Assembly: GCA_937949745.1 (NCBI GenBank)
Contig: CALECM010000002.1
Span: forward strand, 1 to 25,078
Source: an uncultured Bacteroidales bacterium
GTDB taxonomy: Bacteria > Bacteroidota > Bacteroidia > Bacteroidales > WCHB1-69
Length of the DNA stretch: 25,078 nucleotides
Reading direction: 5' to 3'
Below, piece by piece: positions 17,824 through 25,078 of the stretch; the first letter of the stretch is position 1, and every line of letters starts with the position of its first letter. A program made the position numbers and the translations under genes. Under the pieces are notes generated by a model. It searched no databases and was not told where the DNA came from. It saw nothing but the letters and a program-made list of their open reading frames with translations.

Positions 17824-19320
17824 CTACCGGAACTTGAGGTAGAGGTTCATCGGTACATATCTGTTTTCCGGAACGGAAAAAGAACCGGAAAAGATCTGTA
17901 TATCCTTGACAGTTTGTGTATTCAGCGATTCTTTTGAAAAATATTCGCCGGCCTTATCCTGTTGGTCGGGAAATAAAAAACAAAACTCGAAAATATTTTC
18001 AGACGGTAAATTAGCCTTTGAAAAACGATAGAGCGGCTGATTCGCAAAAGAATTCTGAACGATCCGGTTCAGGTAATACTGTAAGGTAGTGACCGTATCC
18101 GAAAATATATAATATCCTTTGTACTCCACATAATAATTTAATGAAGCGTCCTGATGGATACCATCAGATAACAATGCGTTAAAATCAGTTAACCTGGTTT
18201 TATAGATGGTTTGTTGCTGATGAATAATTTTGTGTTCCGGTAGTAGACTGTCAGGCAAAAATGTTTGCGGTTTTATGCGATTGGTATCCAGTGCCATCAC
18301 AAGGTAATATAAGCGTGTGCTATCTTTTTCCAGGGTGAACAGGGTAGTGGATTCCGGCTGTATTAATTCGTAAGCTTTAAGGGCAGCTTGTAATTTTGCC
18401 TCATTGCCGGCAGGGAAGCCGGAAATGAATTTTTGTGGATAAGGAGTTTTTGAGATGCAATAAAAAGAACTGGTAAACGGAATAACTACATCGGGGTTTC
18501 CCGGAGAATTTACCTGATCTTTGAATTTATTGTAGAAAGAGGAATCGTTTAAAGTATAACCGGCCAGCATAATTTCCTTGTCTGCAAACCTTATCTGGAA
18601 AGCACTCCATTCGGAGGCTTTGGAAATATTAACCAGTACGTCATGATAAGAACTCCGAATAAAATGCTTATTCTGTTCAAAAAAATTGGCATGGTTAAGG
18701 ATCAGCCAGTTTTGTTTTGCATTTTTGGAAATAAGCTGATATAGAGAAGAAAATTCTTTATTGGCCAATAAATTACGGGGATGTTTCAACTGTACGATTG
18801 ATTTTTTCAAAAGCTCGATATCCTCTGAAACAGTAAAAACGTTATTATGGAAGCTGAACGAGAATTTTTTGTAATGTGTTCCGTAAGAATAGATTTTGAC
18901 TTTATCAAAAGGAATAAAATTCCGGTTATCTATTTTTAATGCGCTCAAGAGTTCCCTGAAAGCAGCTTCGGATATATTGGCCGAAAGCAGGAGCTGGGAT
19001 TTGTCCCCATTGTGGTGACATGAAATAATGACCGGGGTCCTGCCGGGAAATTTCTCCATAATAAATTCAAATCCCGGTAAAGCCGACATGCAAAAGATCT
19101 CGTCAAGATAGGGGAGTACCGAAGAGGAATTTTTAATAAAAGCATCGTTATCGTTAATCTGAAAAATGAAGGATGCGTCCGATGGCACCGTTTCCACAAG
19201 GTCGGCATTATATTGCCGGAAAAAGTTGTGATAGAAAAATATCCCGATCCCGATTACCAGGATAACCGAAACCACCCCGACGACCGGCCAGAGCTTAAAA
19301 GTCCTGTATTTTTTTTTCAT
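17824..19320 (-). CDS. Membrane-anchored protein of unknown function (DUF3352-like)
   Basis: The 498-residue protein has a basic start (MKKK) and one membrane helix at about residues 11-31 ('WPVVGVVSVILVIGIGIFFY'); the rest should face the periplasm. The segment after the helix, 'VETVPSDASFIFQINDNDAF', resembles the opening of DUF3352-type proteins ('...P.da..y..i.'), a loose match that I rate as inference. The body is mixed alpha/beta with many short hydrophobic strands and no catalytic motif. It is the last gene of the minus-strand run starting at hutU, 30 bases after the DUF5606 gene, and meets the zinc peptidase gene tail to tail. ATG at 19318-19320 is supported by the MKKK start and the helix that follows. 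Confidence 0.75.
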   Translation of the reverse strand: MKKKYRTFKLWPVVGVVSVILVIGIGIFFYHNFFRQYNADLVETVPSDASFIFQINDNDAFIKNSSSVLPYLDEIFCMSALPGFEFIMEKFPGRTPVIISCHHNGDKSQLLLSANISEAAFRELLSALKIDNRNFIPFDKVKIYSYGTHYKKFSFSFHNNVFTVSEDIELLKKSIVQLKHPRNLLANKEFSSLYQLISKNAKQNWLILNHANFFEQNKHFIRSSYHDVLVNISKASEWSAFQIRFADKEIMLAGYTLNDSSFYNKFKDQVNSPGNPDVVIPFTSSFYCISKTPYPQKFISGFPAGNEAKLQAALKAYELIQPESTTLFTLEKDSTRLYYLVMALDTNRIKPQTFLPDSLLPEHKIIHQQQTIYKTRLTDFNALLSDGIHQDASLNYYVEYKGYYIFSDTVTTLQYYLNRIVQNSFANQPLYRFSKANLPSENIFEFCFLFPDQQDKAGEYFSKESLNTQTVKDIQIFSGSFSVPENRYVPMNLYLKFR

Positions 19321-19350
19321 AATTCAGATTATATTGAATGTATCCGGATA

Positions 19351-19803
19351 CTAAGCCTGGGTTTCTTCCGGCACAACGGTATCTTCCGTTTTTTCCGCCG
19401 TTTCGGTTTCCTTATTTTCTTCCGGGGATATTAAATCATTTTCAAGCAGGAGATTATACCATAGTAATACTTTCTTTATATTGGATACGTAAACCCGTTC
19501 TTTGTCATAGTCAGGTAATATTTCCTCGAAATAGCTCTTCATCTTATTATTATCATTCATGATATCGGGGATTTTATTTCCCTTTTCTTTATCATAAATA
19601 GTTAGAAGGATTTTTTCCAATGCCACATCGTCATCTTCGGTAAATATCGCGATGTTATCCAGCGAAGATATACCGTCATGTGAAAAAGCCGGACTTTTCT
19701 TTTTATCAAGCAGCGACTCCACGATAAAGCTGTTCTTTGTTTTGGAAATCAATTTAAATAGTCCCGGTTTTCCATTAATCGTCAAAATGTTACTTAAATC
19801 CAT
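19351..19803 (-). CDS. DUF5606 family protein
   Basis: The 150-residue protein matches the conserved Bacteroidota family DUF5606, whose role is unknown. Family features are the opening 'LSNILTINGKPGLFKLISKTKNSFIVESL' (in parts), 'SLDNIAIFTEDDDVALEKIL', and 'LPDYDKERVYVSNIKKVLLWYNLLLENDLI' near the end. The last 25 residues are acidic and Thr-rich ('ETAEKTEDTVVPEETQA'), a likely disordered tail. There is no signal peptide. It sits between the lipoprotein (17 bases) and the 498-residue membrane protein (30 bases), so all are probably one transcript with hutU. Confidence 0.85.
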   Translation of the reverse strand: MDLSNILTINGKPGLFKLISKTKNSFIVESLLDKKKSPAFSHDGISSLDNIAIFTEDDDVALEKILLTIYDKEKGNKIPDIMNDNNKMKSYFEEILPDYDKERVYVSNIKKVLLWYNLLLENDLISPEENKETETAEKTEDTVVPEETQA

Positions 19804-19820
19804 CTTCTAATTCTTTTTTG

Positions 19821-20672
19821 TTAGTAATATTTTATTATTCTTTCTCTGATATAAGTATCTCCATTGGCTTTTTGCCTTATTTCCATCGTCCAGTTCCCTT
19901 CGGCATCATGTTCAGGATAATCGTAAACTTCCCGGTAGTTGTGAAGCCGGTCTTCATAAATCACTTTGAGTAATTTCCCGTAATCGTCATACTGGGTATA
20001 AGTGTATTCGATAATGTTATTTTTATTCCGGAACACCCTGCGGTTCACCTCGTCTCCGAAATTGTCATATTCAATAGTGACGTACTTGAACAGTTTGTTG
20101 TTGGGGTCATACTGGTCTATACGGCTTACAAGTCCGTATAAATTATATTCCATCTCACTGCGCAGGGTATGCGTAATATGATCTTCTTTCATTTCAATCA
20201 CATTGCCTACGCCGTCGGTTTTATAATAAACGGCATATATCATGGAATCCAAATGGAATAACTTTTCGCTGGCAATATGGTTGTTGACGTCATATTCGTA
20301 TTGGGACCTGTTGACCACTTTTCCTTCATGATTCGTTTCGATCCAATAATCTTCCTTGGCATCTTTGCGGTAGAAAACGGACTGGACGGAAACCAGACTG
20401 TCCGCTTCATCCAGTACGGTAACCTTGAGTAAATAACCGTCGGGACTGTATTCATGAATGGTAGTGGATATTTTACGTCGTGATTCTCGCGTGCTGTCCG
20501 ATGTATTATCATAGTAAAGCGTAGAGGATATGGACTGTACTTTACCCATAAGGTGGTTCCTTTGCAGGTGGTTTTTTTCATAATCCGGAACAATAATGAT
20601 TTCCGGAGTTTTAGGCCTGCAGGATGATAACAATACCACAGCCGACAAGAACAGGAAAGCGGTGAATCGCAT
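19821..20672 (-). CDS. Lipoprotein with YD-like repeats
   Basis: From ATG 20670-20672 the protein has 283 residues. The signal peptide 'MRFTAFLFLSAVVLLSSC' ends in a lipobox with Cys18, so it is lipid-anchored. A longer frame starts 9 codons upstream inside hutU, but the internal Met gives a proper signal peptide and lies 1 base past the hutU stop. The mature part repeats a 20-25 residue unit of the form 'Y(E/K)YD..N.(I/L)', for example 'YEYDVNNHIASEK', 'MEYNLYGLVSRIDQYD', 'IEYDNFGDEVNRRVF', 'TQYDDYGKLLKVIYED'. This is like YD/RHS repeat strands. No toxin domain or core is seen, and the protein is far too short for an Rhs toxin. The role is unknown. Confidence 0.8.
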   Translation of the reverse strand: MRFTAFLFLSAVVLLSSCRPKTPEIIIVPDYEKNHLQRNHLMGKVQSISSTLYYDNTSDSTRESRRKISTTIHEYSPDGYLLKVTVLDEADSLVSVQSVFYRKDAKEDYWIETNHEGKVVNRSQYEYDVNNHIASEKLFHLDSMIYAVYYKTDGVGNVIEMKEDHITHTLRSEMEYNLYGLVSRIDQYDPNNKLFKYVTIEYDNFGDEVNRRVFRNKNNIIEYTYTQYDDYGKLLKVIYEDRLHNYREVYDYPEHDAEGNWTMEIRQKANGDTYIRERIIKYY

Positions 20673-20673
20673 A

Positions 20674-22671
20674 TTAAAAGGATTTTTCGATAAGCTCATC
20701 GTCAGCCATATTCGGCAAAGTCACTTTAAGTTCCGGATTTTCCTCCATAGCCCTTTTGATGGCGAACACCGCCCCTTCGTTTCGGGCCCAGGAACGTCTT
20801 GAAATACCGTTGTTCACATCCCAGAAAAGCATACTTTTCAGGCGTCTGTCGGCTTCCGGGGAACCGTCCAGAAGCATTCCGAAACCGCCGTTGATTACTT
20901 CACCCCAGCCAACGCCGCCGCCGTTGTGTATCGATACCCAGGTAGCGCCACGGAATGAATCGCCTATGACATTCTGGATCGCCATATCTGCCGTAAACGA
21001 AGAACCGTCGTATATATTTGAAGTTTCCCGGAATGGGGAATCCGTTCCGGAAACATCATGATGATCCCGTCCCAATACTACCGGAGCGGAAAGTTCTCCG
21101 TCACGGATAGCCCGGTTAAAAGCTTCCGCGATCTTAATACGTCCCGTCGCATCGGCATAAAGGATCCTGGCCTGGGAACCCACGACCAGTTTATTTTCCC
21201 GCGCTCCTTTGATCCACTGTATATTATCCCTCATTTGCTGCTGGATTTCCACCGGCGACTCCTGACTGATTTTTTCCAGGACTTCCATGGCGATACGGTC
21301 CGTAATTTCCAGGTCTTCTTCTTTTCCCGAAGTACATACCCAGCGGAAAGGACCGAAACCGTAATCGAAGCACATCACACCCATAATATCCTGTACGTAG
21401 GAAGGATATTTGAAAGTGCCGTCGGTTTTCATAATATCTGCGCCCGCGCGGCTTGCTTCAAGCAGGAAAGCGTTTCCATAGTCGAAGAAATACATTCCTT
21501 TTGCTGTCAGCGCATTGATCGCATCTACCTGCCTGCGGAGGCTGGATTGTACCGATTCCTTAAATTTTTCAGGTTTTTCCGCCATCATGATCTGCGATTC
21601 CTCCAAAGTATAATCGACGGGATAATAACCTCCTGCCCAGGGATTATGCAGGGAGGTCTGATCCGATCCCAACTCTACGGAGATATTATTTTTAACGCAA
21701 TATTCCCATAGATCCACTATATTTCCCTGATAGGCGAAAGAACGGGCGATTTTCCGCTCACGGGCTTCCGCTACGTTTGCCATAAGTTTCTCAAGGTTGT
21801 CATGGATTTCATCCACCCATCCCTGGTCATATCTTTTCCGGGCTGCCAGTGGGTTTATTTCCGCAGTGATGGAAACACATCCCGCGATATTCGCCGCCTT
21901 AGGTTGTGCCCCTGACATACCGCCCAGACCGGCTGTAATAAATAATTTACCCGCCAGTGAACCGCCTATTTTCCGGCCGGCATTCAATACCGTAATCGTA
22001 GTACCGTGTACGATTCCCTGCGGGCCTATGTACATATAAGAACCGGCTGTCATTTGTCCGTATTGGCTTACGCCCAGGGCATTCATCCTTTCCCAGTCGT
22101 CAGGGGAAGAATAATTGGGGATAACCATACCATTGGTTACGACAACACGGGGAGCATCAGGATGTGAAGGGAATAACCCCATCGGATGTCCCGAATACAT
22201 CACAAGTGTCTGGTGATCGGTCATCTGGGATAAATATTGCATGGTAAGCCTGTACTGTGCCCAGTTTTGGAAAACTGCGCCATTGCCTCCGTAAGTGATC
22301 AATTCATGGGGATGTTGCGCCACTGCCGGATCGAGGTTATTCTGGATCATCAGCATAATGGCCGCGGCCTGCCGGCTTTTGGCCGGATATTCATCGATGG
22401 GACGGGCATACATTTCGTAATCAGGACGATAACGATACATATAAATACGTCCGTATTGTTGCAGTTCCCTGGCAAATTCAGAAGCCAGGAGAGCGTGCTG
22501 GGACGGATCGAAATAGCGTAAAGCATTGCGCAGAGCCAGTTTTTTTTCCTCCTTCGTCAGTATGTCTTTTCTTTTGGGCGCATGGCTTACATCGGGATCA
22601 TAAGGTTTAATATCCGGAATTTCGGATGGTATACCTTCCATAATATCCCGTTGAAATTCATTTATTTTCAT
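20674..22671 (-). CDS. hutU: Urocanate hydratase
   Basis: HutU (urocanase) adds water to urocanate to form 4-imidazolone-5-propanoate, the second step of histidine breakdown, with bound NAD+. The 665-residue product is the longer form seen in Bacteroidota. Motifs in order include 'YGGNGAVFQNWAQY' (GGNG at 128-131), 'YSGHPMGLFPSHPDAPRVV', 'GLGGMSGAQPKA' (NAD-binding Gly-rich loop), 'FDYGNAFLLEASRAGAD', C434 in 'VMCFDYGFGPFRWVCTSG', 'RDHHDVSGTDSPFRET' and 'HNGGGVGWGEVINGGFGMLLDG'. The longest frame begins at a TTG at 22680; the ATG at 22669-22671 is a better start. HutH, hutI and hutG are not nearby. Its stop is one base from the next start, so the lipoprotein downstream is translated with it. 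Confidence 0.95.
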   Translation of the reverse strand: MKINEFQRDIMEGIPSEIPDIKPYDPDVSHAPKRKDILTKEEKKLALRNALRYFDPSQHALLASEFARELQQYGRIYMYRYRPDYEMYARPIDEYPAKSRQAAAIMLMIQNNLDPAVAQHPHELITYGGNGAVFQNWAQYRLTMQYLSQMTDHQTLVMYSGHPMGLFPSHPDAPRVVVTNGMVIPNYSSPDDWERMNALGVSQYGQMTAGSYMYIGPQGIVHGTTITVLNAGRKIGGSLAGKLFITAGLGGMSGAQPKAANIAGCVSITAEINPLAARKRYDQGWVDEIHDNLEKLMANVAEARERKIARSFAYQGNIVDLWEYCVKNNISVELGSDQTSLHNPWAGGYYPVDYTLEESQIMMAEKPEKFKESVQSSLRRQVDAINALTAKGMYFFDYGNAFLLEASRAGADIMKTDGTFKYPSYVQDIMGVMCFDYGFGPFRWVCTSGKEEDLEITDRIAMEVLEKISQESPVEIQQQMRDNIQWIKGARENKLVVGSQARILYADATGRIKIAEAFNRAIRDGELSAPVVLGRDHHDVSGTDSPFRETSNIYDGSSFTADMAIQNVIGDSFRGATWVSIHNGGGVGWGEVINGGFGMLLDGSPEADRRLKSMLFWDVNNGISRRSWARNEGAVFAIKRAMEENPELKVTLPNMADDELIEKSF

Positions 22672-22681
22672 TGTTAACAAT
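22670..22681. promoter_or_regulatory. Palindrome at the hutU start codon
   Basis: ATTGTTAACAAT is a perfect 12-base palindrome overlapping the hutU ATG and its upstream bases. It could be a binding site or a hairpin at the ribosome landing zone, but AT-rich 12-mers of this kind also arise by chance. Confidence 0.3.
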
Positions 22682-22708
22682 ATTTTAGAGCCAAATTAAG
22701 CAAAGATG

Positions 22709-22716
22709 CAAATTTA
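22709..22716 (-). promoter_or_regulatory. -7 element of the hutU promoter
   Basis: The minus strand reads TAAATTTG, fitting TAnnTTTG, 37 bases before the hutU ATG. No TTTG is found at the usual distance upstream. Confidence 0.5.
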
Positions 22717-22853
22717 CATGATTTTTTTATATCATTTACTCCGGTTCCTGAAAATTTAGGAGAAAACTTCCGGGAAACAGACTTCCGGTTTGTCGTTAAG
22801 TTTATTCCCGGAATTATGATATAACCGTTTTTAAGAATATGAATTAAAATATG

Positions 22854-22861
22854 TATTTTTG
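22854..22861 (+). promoter_or_regulatory. -7 element of the rfbC promoter
   Basis: TATTTTTG fits TAnnTTTG and lies 22 bases before the rfbC ATG. A T-rich run sits near the expected upstream position, but a full TTTG is not present. Confidence 0.55.
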
Positions 22862-22883
22862 TCCGCTTTAATATTAATAATCT

Positions 22884-23426
22884 ATGGAAATCATTACCAC
22901 ACCAATAGACGATCTCTGGATTCTGAAACCCAAAATTTTTTATGATGACCGGGGTTATTTTTATGAAAGCTATAATCAGCATGTTTTAACGGAGCTGGGC
23001 ATTCCGGACATTTTCGTCCAGGATAACCAGTCGTGTTCGAAAAAGGGTGTTCTGCGCGGTATGCATTTCCAGTCCCCTCCCCATGCACAGGCGAAATTGG
23101 TGAGGGTAATACAGGGTTCCGTTATGGATGTGGCCGTGGATATCCGGCGTGACAGCCGTACTTACGGGCAACATTTCTCGGTGGTTTTATCGGCGGATAA
23201 CCATTGGCAGTTTTACCTGCCCGTCGGGTTTGCCCATGGTTTTATGGCCCTGGAGGATGATACGGTTTTCTGTTATAAGTGTTCTGATTTTTATCATAAG
23301 GATTCCGAAGGAGTATTGAGATACGATGATCCGGCGTTAGCGATAGAGTGGCCCATGCCCCCGGTATTGGTCAATGAAAAAGACCTTCGGACTGAAAATT
23401 TTACCGATTTTAAATCTCCGTTTTAA
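22884..23426 (+). CDS. rfbC: dTDP-4-dehydrorhamnose 3,5-epimerase
   Basis: RfbC/RmlC converts dTDP-4-keto-6-deoxyglucose to dTDP-4-keto-rhamnose, the third step of dTDP-L-rhamnose synthesis for surface polysaccharide. The 180-residue cupin has 'DDRGYFYESYNQ' at 21-32, the catalytic His61 in 'VLRGMHFQ', 'KLVRVIQGSVMDVAVDIRRDS', 'FYLPVGFAHGFMAL' with a second conserved His, and 'YKCSDFYHKDSEGVLRYDDP'. Length and motifs are standard. No rfbA, rfbB or rfbD is in the window, so the pathway genes are scattered. Its stop overlaps the following ATG as TAATG, coupling it to the HAD phosphatase. It is divergent from hutU; both promoters share the roughly 200-base gap. Confidence 0.96.
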   Translation: MEIITTPIDDLWILKPKIFYDDRGYFYESYNQHVLTELGIPDIFVQDNQSCSKKGVLRGMHFQSPPHAQAKLVRVIQGSVMDVAVDIRRDSRTYGQHFSVVLSADNHWQFYLPVGFAHGFMALEDDTVFCYKCSDFYHKDSEGVLRYDDPALAIEWPMPPVLVNEKDLRTENFTDFKSPF

Positions 23427-24082
23427 TGAAGACCCGATTGATTATTTTCGATATGGACGGTACATTGCTGGATACCTTACAGGATCTGGCCGATTGTACC
23501 AATTATATTTTGGATAAGAACGGTTATCCCACGCATCCTTTGGACGCTTATCGCTATTTTGTAGGTAACGGTATAAGAGTTCTGATAGAAAGGGCATTAC
23601 CGGAACAAGATCGTAATGAGCAGCGCATCGAAGAAGTTTTCCAGGAATTTATACCCTATTATGAAAAGCATAAGGAAGATATGACAAAGCCTTACGACGG
23701 GATCATTCCGTTATTGGAAGAACTTGGCAAACGGGGAGTACTTTTAAGCATCGCATCCAATAAAGTTCAGCAGGCCATGGATCCTTTGGTGGCCCACTAT
23801 TTTCCCGGCATTCATTTCGCCGCGGTATTAGGAAACCGGGCAGGTATACCACCCAAACCGGATCCGACCATAGTCGAGGATATATTGAAAATTACCGGAG
23901 TGAGCAAGATCGAAACCCTTTATATCGGTGATACGGCCGTAGATATGAAAACCGCCGCCGCCGCGGGCATATACAAGATAGGCGTGCTGTGGGGTTTCCG
24001 CAACCGGGAAGAGTTGGAACAGGCGGGTGCGGATGCCATCGTGGCTCATCCCGACGAGATCCTGCATTATCTTAAACATTAA
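23426..24082 (+). CDS. gph: HAD phosphatase, phosphoglycolate phosphatase type
   Basis: The 218-residue HAD-superfamily hydrolase has motif I 'FDMDGTLLDT' (first Asp nucleophile, second Asp acid), a helical C1-type cap, motif II 'LLSIASNK' (Ser), motif III Lys in 'IPPKPDP', and motif IV 'YIGDTAVDMKTAAAAG' (two Asp). The pattern 'GNGIRVLIERALPEQ' in the cap and the length match Gph-type phosphatases, which remove phosphate from 2-phosphoglycolate or similar compounds. True substrate is uncertain; many HAD enzymes share these motifs. It overlaps the rfbC stop by one base (TAATG). Its end overlaps the convergent YihY-like gene by 4 bases at TTAA. Confidence 0.9.
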   Translation: MKTRLIIFDMDGTLLDTLQDLADCTNYILDKNGYPTHPLDAYRYFVGNGIRVLIERALPEQDRNEQRIEEVFQEFIPYYEKHKEDMTKPYDGIIPLLEELGKRGVLLSIASNKVQQAMDPLVAHYFPGIHFAAVLGNRAGIPPKPDPTIVEDILKITGVSKIETLYIGDTAVDMKTAAAAGIYKIGVLWGFRNREELEQAGADAIVAHPDEILHYLKH

Positions 24083-25071
24083 ATTTCCATATCTTCCGGC
24101 GATATAGTGCTCTTTAAAGTAATTTCCTGTGTTTTGGTCTTACTTTGTTTAGCCACAAAGATACTTACGTTAAGGTCAAATCCGATAAGAATCATGATCG
24201 AACTCCAGTAAAGCCATAACATAATGGCAAACAACGCTCCTATGGAACCATAGATAAGGTTGTAAGTCGGAAACCAGTAGAAATAGAAGTTCAGAGCGTA
24301 AAGCAGGATGATCAGCATAATGGTGGACAGGGTAGAACCCGCGGAGAAGAACCTGAAATATTTTTTATTGACCGGCGCGAAATAGAAAAGGAGCGACAGC
24401 AGTAAATAAGCAAGTATAAAAAGGAAGACCCACTTAAAGATCTGAATCCCGTAAGTGTAAAGTATGGTCGACTTGAAAATGTGACTATTGATGTAATTGA
24501 TGGCAAATGAAGCGCCGATAAAAATAGCGACCGCCAGGATAATAATCAGGAACAATACCAGGATCATCACGATACAAACAAGGAATTGACGTAAAATACT
24601 ACGGGTTTGGATTTTGAAATAAGTGATATTAAGGGAAGTTACGACGGAATTCATACTGATTACGGACAGATAAAGTCCGATACCGATAGAGCTATAAAGC
24701 AGTAAACCGTTCTGTTTCATGACCACTCCGGAAATCACGTTAGAGATGGCCGGCCAGGTATATTCGGGAACCATGGAATGAATAAAATCCATTAACTGTA
24801 CACGAATCGATTCATCCAGGAAAGAGATGGCTGCAAACAGAGCCATGAGCATAGGGATGAGCGCGATAAAAATACGGTAGGTCATAGCGGCGGCCCGCTG
24901 GAATAATATACCTTTCACCAGGGATTCTATAAAAAATCTCATAACCTCGAGAAAAGGTATCCCCTCGAAACCGGGTAATACCAGTCTCTTCAGGTAAATA
25001 TTAAATTTCCGGAAATTTTTGTTTTTCTTAATATTTTCCTTCGCTTCTCCCCATTTCTGCTTTACATTCAT
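24079..25071 (-). CDS. YihY/BrkB-type inner membrane protein
   Basis: The 330-residue protein belongs to the YihY/virulence factor BrkB family; an older label as RNase BN was wrong. A cytosolic, basic N-terminus of about 45 residues ('KENIKKNKNFRKFNIYLKRL') precedes six membrane segments near 55-85, 120-148, 158-193, 200-229, 241-265 and 272-305. Family signatures are 'RAAAMTYRIFIALIPMLMALFA' (split here), 'PVNKKYFRFFSAGSTLSTIM' and 'YGSIGALFAIMLWLYWSSIMILIGFDLN' near the end. Function in the family is not firmly known. The ATG at 25069-25071 is the first Met; the frame stays open to the window edge, so a start slightly upstream is possible. The stop overlaps that of the convergent HAD gene. 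Confidence 0.88.
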   Translation of the reverse strand: MNVKQKWGEAKENIKKNKNFRKFNIYLKRLVLPGFEGIPFLEVMRFFIESLVKGILFQRAAAMTYRIFIALIPMLMALFAAISFLDESIRVQLMDFIHSMVPEYTWPAISNVISGVVMKQNGLLLYSSIGIGLYLSVISMNSVVTSLNITYFKIQTRSILRQFLVCIVMILVLFLIIILAVAIFIGASFAINYINSHIFKSTILYTYGIQIFKWVFLFILAYLLLSLLFYFAPVNKKYFRFFSAGSTLSTIMLIILLYALNFYFYWFPTYNLIYGSIGALFAIMLWLYWSSIMILIGFDLNVSIFVAKQSKTKTQEITLKSTISPEDMEI

Positions 25072-25078
25072 TATCTGG

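Noticed and set aside
19821..20672. Rhs/YD polymorphic toxin with neighbouring immunity gene
   Set aside because: The protein is under 300 residues and has no core or toxin tip; the neighbour is a conserved DUF5606 protein, not an immunity gene.
21058..21711. 217-codon plus-strand frame inside hutU
   Set aside because: It lies fully antisense to a clear urocanate hydratase; its length reflects the codon bias of hutU. No domain is recognisable.
22674..22982. 102-codon minus-strand frame in the hutU-rfbC gap
   Set aside because: Covers the shared promoter region and the rfbC start in antisense; low-quality composition and no family.

Overview
The window is a piece of a Bacteroidota chromosome, most likely order Bacteroidales. 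The signs are two proteins ending in type IX secretion (T9SS) sorting domains, several promoter elements of the Bacteroides type (TAnnTTTG, once with a well-spaced upstream TTTG), a DUF5606-type protein, a 'DWSGA'-type AroA, and start codons without Shine-Dalgarno sequences. Most genes are conserved housekeeping genes. I see no tRNA, rRNA, CRISPR array, transposase or phage gene.

Left part (1-7176): the 3' end of a secreted T9SS protein and its terminator; a tRNA CCA-adding enzyme; then atpH-atpA-atpG behind a promoter of their own, without atpB/E/F upstream. An AT-rich orphan gene of unknown function (5436-5987) follows and faces a divergent but catalytically intact aroA on the minus strand.

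Middle part (7177-12117): gyrB, an FtsE-like ABC ATPase with an unusual acidic N-terminal extension, and a family 2 glycosyltransferase form a tight plus-strand run; the last two overlap at TAATG. Downstream is a 50-residue protein with proline every fourth residue, then a 342-base gene-poor stretch with a dispersed-repeat signature ('VILSKAKDL' in translation), and a minus-strand MmcQ/YjbR-like gene.

Right part (12118-25078): a 1568-residue T9SS surface protein alternates fibronectin III domains with jelly-roll (cleaved-adhesin-like) modules and has its own terminator. Next come a zinc membrane peptidase of the YugP type and a minus-strand four-gene run (urocanate hydratase, a lipoprotein with YD-like repeats, a DUF5606 protein, a membrane-anchored unknown). 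Then rfbC and an overlapping HAD phosphatase are followed, tail to tail, by a six-helix YihY/BrkB-type membrane protein.

Nothing here is clearly a new defence or mobile system. The points most worth a second look are the proline-periodic microprotein, the AT-rich orphan beside atpG, the acidic tail on FtsE, the split ATP synthase cluster, the hutU operon with cell-envelope genes, and the dyad upstream of the large surface protein.
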